A stretch of DNA of 6,055 nucleotides from an uncultured Candidatus Poseidoniales archaeon (GCA_950068635.1 CATMIM010000083.1:1-6055), one strand, 5' to 3'. Shown: positions 1 to 6,055, counted from the stretch's first letter. Numbers and translations are program-made. Notes: generated from the sequence alone by a model not told the origin.

Positions 1-156
1 ATTCTTCGTCGTGAGAATCGATTCCGGCGTTGAAAGATTCGATTTCGCCTACGGCGAAATCCTGAATGAGTTCCGATTCTCCTTCGCGGGATTCAATTTC
101 TGCATTGTCATTTCCGGTTCTCTGCAGATGGCACGAAGCACTGTGCAATCCCGGCC
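1..156 (-). other. Unassigned left end; possible partial acidic ORF running off the window
   Basis: This stretch lies just downstream of the metalloprotease stop and is about 50% GC by my count, visibly lower than the genes to its right. On the minus strand one frame stays open to the window edge. It has no ATG; the only likely start is a TTG at 148-146. It would encode an acidic Glu/Ser/Asp-rich peptide with EIES occurring twice and ending DSHDEE at the edge. On the plus strand an antiparallel frame is also open, from base 2 to a TAG at 167-169, giving a Phe-rich peptide that would overlap the protease gene tail by 13 bases. The Phe-rich reading looks like the shadow of GAA-rich DNA (TTC is the complement of GAA). 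The third-position GC of the acidic frame is low, near 43%, so neither frame is convincing. It may equally be intergenic DNA. Confidence 0.25.
41..61. repeat. Perfect inverted repeat, 9-bp arms with 3-base loop
   Basis: Bases 41-49 (GATTTCGCC) are the exact reverse complement of 53-61 (GGCGAAATC), with TAC between them, so either strand can fold into a compact hairpin. A separate 10-base palindrome, GAATCGATTC, lies at 15-24. No T-run follows the hairpin on either strand, so it does not look like an intrinsic terminator. It lies about 96 bases past the metalloprotease stop and could be an RNA 3'-end structure or a protein-binding site. It could also be chance within the open frame described for this end. 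The structure is certain; its function is unknown. Confidence 0.6.
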
Positions 157-1182
157 CTATGATTCGTAGAGGACGAGATGGTTGCCATTGCGGTCGTTGT
201 CGATCATGAATTGGACGAAGTAACGAGCCCGCGCACCTTGATCATCCGTGATTTCGCTGCGGCCGCCATAGCGGCTCATCAGATTGGTCAGAGATGGGTT
301 GTGCTGCTCCTCGGTGCATTGTGGGGCTTCGCTGGCCTCTTGCCCAGGCTTCTCACCCTCGTACAGATCGCTGGCATTGCAGCCGATCACTTCCTCGCAC
401 CAGCGGTAGCAATCGTAGGGAGTGCCACAGATGAAGTCCCCTGTGCGGTAGCACTGTGCGTCTGGGATGACCCAGTCATCCGCCCAGTAGGATGAGGCAC
501 GATCGAGGTCCGAGTCCGAGTCGAGACTGTCGTAGTACTGATGGGTGTGGTACAGGCCGAGGAAGTGGCCGAGTTCATGGCTCGGGATGTGGCTCGTGGC
601 GAAGGTCGCGGCGCGCACGAAGCTGACGTAGTGGTCTCGCGGACTCCAGGGATACATGCTGTACGCGCCCCATCCATCCGACAACAACACGATGTTGACC
701 ATGGTCGGCTCGTAGCCTTCGATGAATCCGTCTCCGAGTTGCCCGATGGCAACGTTGCCACCATCGCCGGCCTTACTCTCATTCGTGCGGTTGTCGATCG
801 GTGCGGACTGATAATCATCGGTCACATTCGGGAAGATCATGTCCACGTACACGATGTTGGCGCGGGCGAAGTGGATGCCAGATGGATTGTACACGCTGTT
901 GATGAGTTCAAGACCCGTATCGAGTGTGGTTTCATTGGCCAGCCAATCATCGCCATTCTTGTTCTTGTAGACGAAGAAATTCACTGCGAGCGTCCTCGAG
1001 GGTCCAGGAACTTCACAATCCAATCCAGGATAGGGATTCTCTGCGGAAATCTGATGCCAATACTGCTGCTCGTCGCACGTCTTCACCTCTTCCATCCCAT
1101 CATCGTCGGGCTGGATCGCCAGACAGCCGGAAAGGGACGCGGCGACGAGAACCAGCGGAAGGAAAATCGCTGCTCTGCTCAT
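157..1182 (-). CDS. Secreted lipoprotein zinc metalloprotease, pappalysin/cytophagalysin (M43)-like
   Basis: Predicted extracellular zinc endopeptidase anchored to the cell surface by a lipid. From the ATG at 1182 it is 341 residues. A short signal peptide (Arg3, then a hydrophobic stretch) ends in a lipobox LSGC with Cys20 as the lipidated residue, followed by an acidic DDDGMEE spacer. The zinc site is HELGHFLGLYH at about 202-212, the extended HExxHxxGxxH motif of metzincins, with Glu203 as general base. A GDFICGTP segment near 248-255 and a Met-turn-like NLMSRYG with Met302 match the layout of M43 peptidases, although the usual Asp before TP and the usual NYMDY are altered. Eight further cysteines could form four disulfides. 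Five N-X-S/T sequons (near 83, 119, 131, 134 and 269) are present. An in-frame GTG at 1188 would add two residues. I prefer the ATG because it lies 26 bases after a promoter-like motif. The substrate is unknown; a role in degrading external protein is inferred. An immune or toxin role is not indicated. Confidence 0.85.
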   Translation of the reverse strand: MSRAAIFLPLVLVAASLSGCLAIQPDDDGMEEVKTCDEQQYWHQISAENPYPGLDCEVPGPSRTLAVNFFVYKNKNGDDWLANETTLDTGLELINSVYNPSGIHFARANIVYVDMIFPNVTDDYQSAPIDNRTNESKAGDGGNVAIGQLGDGFIEGYEPTMVNIVLLSDGWGAYSMYPWSPRDHYVSFVRAATFATSHIPSHELGHFLGLYHTHQYYDSLDSDSDLDRASSYWADDWVIPDAQCYRTGDFICGTPYDCYRWCEEVIGCNASDLYEGEKPGQEASEAPQCTEEQHNPSLTNLMSRYGGRSEITDDQGARARYFVQFMIDNDRNGNHLVLYES

Positions 1183-1206
1183 GTTCACAACTCTGGTTCG
1201 CGGTGG

Positions 1207-1215
1207 TTTAACCCT
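1207..1215 (-). promoter_or_regulatory. Putative archaeal-type BRE/TATA promoter for the metalloprotease gene
   Basis: The minus strand reads AGGGTTAAA here, preceded by purines (AGA). The AT core is centred about 27 bases before the ATG at 1182, the usual distance from an archaeal TATA box to a transcription start. The transcript would therefore begin at or near the ATG and be leaderless, which fits the absence of a Shine-Dalgarno sequence before this gene. The same AGGGTTA occurs at matching spacing before the oxidoreductase gene. This is a prediction from position and repetition only. Confidence 0.4.
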
Positions 1216-1264
1216 TCTGAACTGCAGTCCGATGACACACGATTTTCAGGTTCTTCGGCGAAGG

Positions 1265-2857
1265 TCAGGTGGATGGATGGAGTCTCACTTCGCCCTCGTC
1301 GCTGAACGCGAGGATGTCCCTCATGCTCTTGCCGCTGATCTTCGACGCTGTCGCCACACCGGTGAACAGCGCCCCTAGGACACCGTGAGCAGCCGTCGAT
1401 TGCCCGCAATGGTACAGGCCGGCGATCTCGGTTTCGAATGGCAGCGCCCCGAGTCCGATCTGCTTCTTCGACTTGGCAGTGGCGTAGAGATTGCCGCGGT
1501 ATGAGTTGACGTAATGCACATTGGTCAGCGGAGTTCCCAACTCGCACACCACGAGATGGTCCCGCAGCCCGGGAACCACTCCTTCGATGGTGTCGAGCAT
1601 CCTCTCGATAAGGCCCTGCTTGAACTCGTCATATTTCTCGGGCCGCTGCTCGGTCTCGCTGTTCTTCCAGCGCTCGAAGGGTGCATAGGAGACGAAGATG
1701 AACGACTCCATCGTGTGGATTCCATCCTTCATCTTGCTCGGGTCCTTCTTGGTGGTCACCGTCAGGAAGGCACCCGGGAACGGTCCGTCACCCTCGATGA
1801 CGTCCTGTTCGGCGAAGCGGTACGTCGCATCGACGCTGGGGTCGTTGAGGATCCAGTAATTTCCGGAGTCGAGACCGAGCGCATCGACGTCGATGTCGGT
1901 GGCGATGTACAGGCTCAGTGCGCTCACGGAGGGCTCGAGCCGACTCACGCGCTTGGCGAGCTTCTTCGACAGATTCTGCCTTCCCACGAGATCGTTGTAG
2001 GTGACCCAGGCATCGGCGTTGGAAAGGACCGCAGCAGCCCGGATCTCCTCTCCACCCTCCATCCTCACGCCAACGGCGCGGCGTTGCCTGCCGCTACCCT
2101 CGATGAGAATCTGCTCGACCTTCGACCTGACACGGATCTCCCCTCCGTTGCTCTTCAATCGCGAGATGAAGGCCTTGGGTATCGAGCCCCCTCCTCCCTT
2201 GGGATACCACGCGCCTTCCCAGTAATGCCCCTCGATGGCCACATGCTGTGCGAACGGCACCCTCTCCGGCGACAGGCCATGATCGCCTGAGCGTGCTTCC
2301 AGTATCGCCTTGAGCTTGACATCCTTGACATGGCGGTCGATGATCCCCGCTGCTGGCTTCATTCCCTTGAACACCACAGCCGGTTCACTGAAGAGCAGTT
2401 TCACGGCGTCCAGCGGCCCCTTGATCCTAGCGGCCTTTTCGATTCCTCGATTGACCTTCACCATCAGTTCGAAATAGCGCTCGATGCCCTTTCGTTCATC
2501 GGGGAAGCGCTCGATCAGGCGTTGCACGAACTTCTCCCGCCCGCGCGGGATGTCGAAGGTCTCGTCCTCGAACACGACATGGTCGTAGCCGTCAGGGTTG
2601 AGTTCGCAGAATTCAATGTCGCCGCCGACGCCCAGCCCTTCGAGCAGTTGGCGCGACGGTCCCCCTTCCTCCAATCCGCCGATGTAATGCACGCCGGGGC
2701 TGAACTTGTGTCCCTGCAATGCGAATGTGTGAGTCCATCCTCCGGGGAGGTAATGCTGCTCGAGAACCAGCACCCGCTTCCCTACATTCGAGAGCGCGAC
2801 CGCGGCACCGAGTCCGCCCGCGCCCGAACCGATGACGACGACGTCCCAGTCGGTCAT
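1265..2857 (-). CDS. FAD-dependent oxidoreductase, phytoene desaturase / retinol saturase (RetSat, CrtISO) superfamily
   Basis: A 530-residue flavoprotein, close to the usual 490-610 residues of this superfamily. The N-terminus is a Rossmann dinucleotide-binding fold with GSGAGG at 10-15 and the ribose-binding acidic residue Glu33 in LVLEQ. This is followed by the HYLPGGWTHTF and GVHYIGG segments (35-61), which closely resemble the corresponding region of RetSat and carotenoid isomerase. YPKGGGGSIPKAF (218-230) matches the family's substrate-domain glycine motif. The C-terminal FAD-closing segment is GLYHCGQSTAAHGVLGAL (480-497). No signal peptide is seen. Family members saturate, desaturate or isomerise polyene lipids such as carotenoids and retinol, and similar archaeal enzymes include geranylgeranyl reductase relatives. 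The substrate here cannot be read from sequence. The ATG at 2857 is chosen because it directly precedes the Rossmann strand and lies 25 bases after an AGGGTTA motif. It follows mutL by 54 bases but has no evident link to repair. No crt cluster is visible beside it. Confidence 0.88.
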   Translation of the reverse strand: MTDWDVVVIGSGAGGLGAAVALSNVGKRVLVLEQHYLPGGWTHTFALQGHKFSPGVHYIGGLEEGGPSRQLLEGLGVGGDIEFCELNPDGYDHVVFEDETFDIPRGREKFVQRLIERFPDERKGIERYFELMVKVNRGIEKAARIKGPLDAVKLLFSEPAVVFKGMKPAAGIIDRHVKDVKLKAILEARSGDHGLSPERVPFAQHVAIEGHYWEGAWYPKGGGGSIPKAFISRLKSNGGEIRVRSKVEQILIEGSGRQRRAVGVRMEGGEEIRAAAVLSNADAWVTYNDLVGRQNLSKKLAKRVSRLEPSVSALSLYIATDIDVDALGLDSGNYWILNDPSVDATYRFAEQDVIEGDGPFPGAFLTVTTKKDPSKMKDGIHTMESFIFVSYAPFERWKNSETEQRPEKYDEFKQGLIERMLDTIEGVVPGLRDHLVVCELGTPLTNVHYVNSYRGNLYATAKSKKQIGLGALPFETEIAGLYHCGQSTAAHGVLGALFTGVATASKISGKSMRDILAFSDEGEVRLHPST

Positions 2858-2881
2858 GCCGCGCCTATCCGGTGATGTTGC

Positions 2882-2889
2882 ATAACCCT
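2882..2889 (-). promoter_or_regulatory. Putative archaeal-type BRE/TATA promoter for the oxidoreductase gene
   Basis: The minus strand reads AGGGTTAT at this point, in the 54-base gap between mutL and the oxidoreductase ATG at 2857. AGGGTTA ends 25 bases before that ATG, close to the 26 bases seen before the metalloprotease. No GGAGG-like site precedes the start (the nearest is GGATAGG), so a leaderless transcript starting near the ATG is plausible. If correct, this gene is transcribed separately from mutS-mutL despite the short gap. This is inferred from position and recurrence. Confidence 0.35.
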
Positions 2890-2911
2890 GCTTCCGGAGT
2901 CGCCAGAGCAG

Positions 2912-4882
2912 TCATCCATGACGGCCGAAGTGCTCGTCCAACTGGTCAGCATCGAGTTTGAGGATCGTCGGCCTTCCGTGCACGCACGCCCACGGGTTCT
3001 CGATGGTGCGCATGTCAGCGAGCAGGCGGCGCATCTCCGCCAATGTCAGTCGCTGGTTCGCCTTGACCGCCCCGCGGCAGGAGCGCATGAAGGCGATCTC
3101 GTCTGCCAACGCCTCGGCGGTCGCCAGCGGTCCATCCTCTCCGCTCTCCTGCAGTTCGGACACCAGGTCATCGAGGAAGCCGGCGAGCCGCTCATCCCCG
3201 GCGAGCATCGCCGGAACCGCCACCAGCAGCCAGGAGCCGTCCTTCTCCGTGAACGCGAACCCGAGTTCACCCAGTCGCTCCAGAGAAGCATCGACGACAG
3301 CCGCCTGTACCGCTGAAAGGTCGACTGGCAGCGGCTCGATGAGTGGCTGCGACTCCCAGTTGGTCATCTGGTTCCTGAGTCGCTCGTAGCGAATCCGCTC
3401 GTGCAGCGCGTGCTGGTCGACGACGTAGAGCGCATCCTCGCCCTGTGCGAGGACGTAAGAGTCGGCGAACTGCGCCAGCGGCTCCATCTCGGGAACCTCG
3501 GTCACCTGCGCTTCCAGCGGCGACGCCTCTGGCTCATCAAGCGGTGAGACGGCAGCAGAACGCTCGGCGTAGCGGTGCAGGTCGCGCTCGGCGCTGGACA
3601 GCGCGGGCGCGGTGGGAAGTTCATCCAGCCCCGGCAATGTCTCCTGAGCAAGTGGCGAGGTCGACACGGGTCGGGCCTCGTCCGGTTCGGTGACATCAGG
3701 CTCGGCCCCTTGGTAGAAGTGGGTCTGCTTCGGCTTGGCAGCGCGCGCCCAGACCGGGGCGATTGCCCCCCTGACCTCCTTCGTCACCTCGGGCTCTGCT
3801 GAGGGGACGTCGAGCGCCCCCAGCGGGAAATCGGGAGTGGGCCCACCTCCTGTCGGGACATCCTTGAGAGTCTCCTTGAGCGCCCTCTCCAGCCGCTCCA
3901 ACACCCTCCACGAGTTGCGCAGACGCACCTCCCGTTTGGTCGGATGCACGTTCACATCGACTTCGTCTGCGGGCAGGTCGAGCAACAGCACGCACACCGG
4001 ATGACGGCCCACCATCAGGCGAGTGTGGTAACCCCGGCGGATCGATTTCAGGAACGGCTGCGCGGCCACCGGCCTCCCGTTGATGATCACGTGCACATCG
4101 TCTGCCCGCCCTCTCGAGATGTCAGGGGGGGATATCCACCCCGACCACCGCTCCTCGCCAGGCGCCGACTCATCGGACTCCGGTCTTGCAAGTGCGATCA
4201 TGCGCTCACTGGCACCACCCAGCAGGTCGTGCAGCCTGTCCGCCATCTCCGTCGCTGCCGCTGTCTCGAGGATCCTGCGCCCATCGACATCGAGCCTGAA
4301 CGCCACCTCGGGATTGCACAGCGCGTGTGCCACCAGCACATCGACGACCTGTGCCGTCTCCGTTGGCGGCCTCCTCTGGAATGCCAATCTCGCTGGCTGG
4401 TTGGCGAACAGACCCTGCACGGTGATTCTCGTTCCTTCGGCCAGTCCGGACGGTGAAACCTCACTGAGTTCACCATCATCCAGCGACAGTTCAGCCCCTT
4501 GCTGCCCTGCCGGTCTGCTGGCCACGCACAGTCTGCTCACCGCGCCGATGGATGCGAGTGCCTCACCCCTGAAACCGAGGGTTCCGATGGCCGCCAGGTC
4601 TTCTGCGCCGCCGAGTTTGCTGGTGGCGTGCCTGTTCACTGCCAAGGTCAGTTCCTCTGCCGAGATTCCGTGCCCGTCGTCGGTGACCACGATCAGGTCG
4701 AATCCGCCGCGCTGGATCTCGACATGGACCGAGGTGGCTCCGGCATCGATGGAGTTCTCGAGCAGTTCCTTGACGACCTGAGCCGGGCGCTCGACCACCT
4801 CGCCGGCAGCGATCAGCCCGATCGTCCTGTCATCCAACTGCTGGATGGGCGCTCGCTCCGAAACCGCTTCGCTGACGCCCAT
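2912..4882 (-). CDS. mutL: DNA mismatch repair protein MutL, endonuclease-active type
   Basis: Couples mismatch recognition by MutS to strand incision. The protein is 656 residues from the ATG at 4882. The N-terminal GHKL ATPase domain shows KELLENSIDAGA (catalytic Glu39, Mg-binding Asn43), the DDGHGI loop (68-73) and TLGFRGEAL (101-109). VNVHPTKREVR (310-320) supplies the conserved ATP-contacting Lys316. A Pro/Glu/Ala-rich linker covers about 340-465. The C-terminal domain has DQHALHERIRYE (489-500), the DQHAxxExxxxE metal-binding endonuclease motif, supported by SCRGAVK (601-607), CVHGRP (633-638) and HFGR near the end. This marks the MutH-independent type, as in most bacteria and eukaryotic PMS2. 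QPLIEPL (512-518) resembles the clamp-binding motif of Bacillus MutL. The start is set by a strong GGAGGAG. An upstream in-frame ATG at 4924 would add 14 residues inside mutS and lies before that site, so it is less likely. One base separates this start from the mutS stop, which implies co-transcription and translational coupling. Confidence 0.95.
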   Translation of the reverse strand: MGVSEAVSERAPIQQLDDRTIGLIAAGEVVERPAQVVKELLENSIDAGATSVHVEIQRGGFDLIVVTDDGHGISAEELTLAVNRHATSKLGGAEDLAAIGTLGFRGEALASIGAVSRLCVASRPAGQQGAELSLDDGELSEVSPSGLAEGTRITVQGLFANQPARLAFQRRPPTETAQVVDVLVAHALCNPEVAFRLDVDGRRILETAAATEMADRLHDLLGGASERMIALARPESDESAPGEERWSGWISPPDISRGRADDVHVIINGRPVAAQPFLKSIRRGYHTRLMVGRHPVCVLLLDLPADEVDVNVHPTKREVRLRNSWRVLERLERALKETLKDVPTGGGPTPDFPLGALDVPSAEPEVTKEVRGAIAPVWARAAKPKQTHFYQGAEPDVTEPDEARPVSTSPLAQETLPGLDELPTAPALSSAERDLHRYAERSAAVSPLDEPEASPLEAQVTEVPEMEPLAQFADSYVLAQGEDALYVVDQHALHERIRYERLRNQMTNWESQPLIEPLPVDLSAVQAAVVDASLERLGELGFAFTEKDGSWLLVAVPAMLAGDERLAGFLDDLVSELQESGEDGPLATAEALADEIAFMRSCRGAVKANQRLTLAEMRRLLADMRTIENPWACVHGRPTILKLDADQLDEHFGRHG

Positions 4883-4883
4883 G

Positions 4884-6055
4884 TCACTCCTCCAGCCATT
4901 CGTGCTGCCCGCGCAGGATTCCATGCAGTTCGTAGATCAGGTCCATCGCCTCGCGTGGCGAAAGCGCGTCGGGGTCGACCTCGGCGAGCCGCGCCAAAGC
5001 GGCCGCCTCCGTCGGCTCCAGTCGCGCCCCCTTCGGCTCGGGTGGTGAGGTCTCATCATCGCCCTCGGCACCTTCTGCCGCGGCGGCGGCCCGCTCGGGC
5101 AGCATCCAGCCGAACAGTGACGACTGTCCCGTCTGGCGGGCCAGCGGGGTTCCTTCCTCTCCAGCGCGAGCACCCTGAGCGTGTTGCTCGAGGAACAGCA
5201 GCAGGTCACGCGCTCGCTCGACCACATGCGCCGGCAAACCGGCGAGCGCGGCGACCTGCACTCCGTAGGAGTCGTCACACGGCCCGTCGGCGACGGTGTA
5301 GAGGAAGCGCAGTTCGTCCCCTTTCTGGGCGACCTGCACGTGCACGTTGACCATCCCGTCGATTTCTGATTCGAGCCCGGTTAACTGGTGATAGTGCGTG
5401 GCGAACAGGCAGCGGCAGCCGACGCGGCTGGCGACGTCCTCGGTGACCGCCCAGGCGATTGCCAGCCCATCGAAGGTGGATGTGCCCCGCCCGATCTCGT
5501 CGAGCAGCACCAGCGAGCGGGGAGTCGCTCGTCTGAGGATGTGTGCCACCTCGATCATCTCGACCATGAAGGTCGAGCGCCCTCGGCGGATGTCGTCGTG
5601 CGCACCGACCCGTGTGAACACCCGGTCCACCACGCCGATGCGCGCCCTGTCAGCAGGAACGAACGAACCGGCCTGAGCCAGGATGGAGATGAGCGCGGCT
5701 TGGCGCAGGTAGGTGGATTTGCCACCCATGTTCGGCCCGGTGAGCATCAGGAAGCGGCGGTTGGAGTCGAGTGAGATGTCATTGGGAACGAAAGTGGACA
5801 TCGATTCGAGCACAGGATGTCGCCCCCCACGGATGTCCAGCCGGTCGTCATCCAGCACTTCTGGGCGCGTCCAACCCATCCGGCGTGAGTGGTGAGCGAA
5901 CGAACAGAGCACGTCCACCGAAGCGAGTGTGCGCGCAAGTTGTGACAGTGTGGCGCAGTGTGTGCGAATCTGGTCCCTGAGGTCTCGGAAGAGCCCGTAT
6001 TCGAGTTCGTTTCCCCGCGCTTCGGCCGTGAGGATGAGTTCCTCCTTCTCGTTGA
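4884..6055 (-). CDS. mutS: DNA mismatch repair ATPase MutS, C-terminal part (5' end beyond the window)
   Basis: Recognises mismatches and small loops and, on binding ATP, becomes a sliding clamp that recruits MutL. Only the last 389 residues are present, under half of a typical 850-900 residue MutS. The first visible codon (AAC at 6053) falls in the lever region after the clamp domain, with the LEYGLFRDLRDQI helix. The ATPase domain follows, with Walker A GPNMGGKS (fragment residues 106-113), RSTFMVEM (159-166), Walker B LVLLDEIGRGTSTFDG (181-196) and the FATHYHQLT signature (217-225). A dimerising helix-turn-helix contains YGVQVAALAGLP. A low-complexity Ala/Glu tail contains QSSLFGWM (310-317), a likely sliding-clamp-binding peptide. 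The extreme C-terminus (DPDALSPREAMDLIYEL) matches the bacterial MutS oligomerisation segment. These features mark canonical MutS1, not MutS2 (no Smr domain). A GTG at 5918 lies inside the conserved core and is not the start. Confidence 0.96.
   Translation of the reverse strand, partial: NEKEELILTAEARGNELEYGLFRDLRDQIRTHCATLSQLARTLASVDVLCSFAHHSRRMGWTRPEVLDDDRLDIRGGRHPVLESMSTFVPNDISLDSNRRFLMLTGPNMGGKSTYLRQAALISILAQAGSFVPADRARIGVVDRVFTRVGAHDDIRRGRSTFMVEMIEVAHILRRATPRSLVLLDEIGRGTSTFDGLAIAWAVTEDVASRVGCRCLFATHYHQLTGLESEIDGMVNVHVQVAQKGDELRFLYTVADGPCDDSYGVQVAALAGLPAHVVERARDLLLFLEQHAQGARAGEEGTPLARQTGQSSLFGWMLPERAAAAAEGAEGDDETSPPEPKGARLEPTEAAALARLAEVDPDALSPREAMDLIYELHGILRGQHEWLEE
4887..4893 (-). promoter_or_regulatory. 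Strong Shine-Dalgarno for mutL inside the end of mutS
   Basis: The minus strand reads GGAGGAG, ending four bases before the mutL ATG at 4882-4880; the GGAGG core has a 6-base spacer. The same bases encode the last mutS Glu codons before the TGA at 4886-4884. The site decides the mutL start over the upstream ATG at 4924 and suggests that ribosomes finishing mutS can restart on mutL. It is the only strong Shine-Dalgarno before any gene start visible in the window. Confidence 0.75.

Noticed and set aside
49..156. In-frame reading past the metalloprotease TAG to the next TAG at 51-49
   Set aside because: The added 35 residues have no similarity to a peptidase domain and there is no readthrough signal; the protein already ends after a complete domain.
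1253..1263. Small hairpin CTTCGGCGAAG just after the oxidoreductase stop, as a terminator
   Set aside because: The stem is only four to five pairs and no T-run follows on the minus strand, so it is too weak to call.
541..1305. Long plus-strand open frame opposite the metalloprotease gene
   Set aside because: It is antisense to a gene with a lipobox and full zinc motif, and it shows no recognisable domain; high-GC coding DNA often leaves such shadows.
1514..2290. Plus-strand open frame opposite the oxidoreductase gene
   Set aside because: It covers the opposite strand of a well-matched flavoprotein; no domain or start signal supports it.
3626..3646. QETLPGL in the MutL linker as a clamp-binding peptide
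   Set aside because: It lacks the aromatic or LF/P residues of PIP or beta-clamp motifs and lies in a Pro/Glu-rich linker; the QPLIEPL peptide further on is a far better match.
4883..4924. Upstream ATG at 4924 as the mutL start
   Set aside because: It lies inside mutS, ahead of the strong GGAGGAG site, and adds 14 residues before the usual short lead-in to the MutL ATPase domain.
4499..5350. Plus-strand open frame spanning the mutS/mutL junction
   Set aside because: It runs antisense through conserved MutS and MutL motifs and has an Arg/Pro/Ala-rich, low-complexity translation typical of a shadow frame.
4884..5918. GTG at 5918 as the start of a short MutS-like gene
   Set aside because: The frame is open to the window edge and the 45 residues upstream match the MutS lever region, so this is an internal Val codon of a gene cut by the window.

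Overview
All four recognisable genes lie on the minus strand. Read in transcription order (right to left) they are: the 3' part of mutS (cut by the right edge), mutL, an FAD-dependent oxidoreductase of the phytoene desaturase / retinol saturase superfamily, and a secreted M43-like zinc metalloprotease predicted to be a lipoprotein. The last 156 bases hold no gene I can name.

mutS and mutL form a tight pair: one base separates the mutS stop codon from the preferred mutL start, and a strong GGAGGAG ribosome binding site sits in the last mutS codons. Together they encode mismatch recognition (MutS ATPase) and strand incision (MutL carries the DQHAxxExxxxE endonuclease motif). This is the methyl-independent, MutH-free type of mismatch repair. 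Both proteins also carry plausible sliding-clamp-binding peptides. The two downstream genes look like separate transcription units with no functional tie to repair. Each has the 7-base motif AGGGTTA on the minus strand, 25 or 26 bases before its ATG, and neither has a convincing Shine-Dalgarno sequence.

A TATA/BRE-like element about 27 bases before an ATG, leaderless first genes and a Shine-Dalgarno only for the internal gene are features of archaeal transcription units. Together with fairly high GC, bacterial-type MutS/MutL, and a surface lipoprotein protease rich in N-glycosylation sequons, this suggests a marine euryarchaeon such as Marine Group II (Poseidoniales). This is an inference of moderate strength; no rRNA or archaeal information-processing gene is in view, and a bacterium cannot be excluded.

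I do not see a novel multi-gene system. The points most worth checking are the shared promoter motif, the clamp-binding peptides in MutS and MutL, the poorly characterised RetSat-like oxidoreductase, and the lower-GC left end with its hairpin and two antiparallel open frames.
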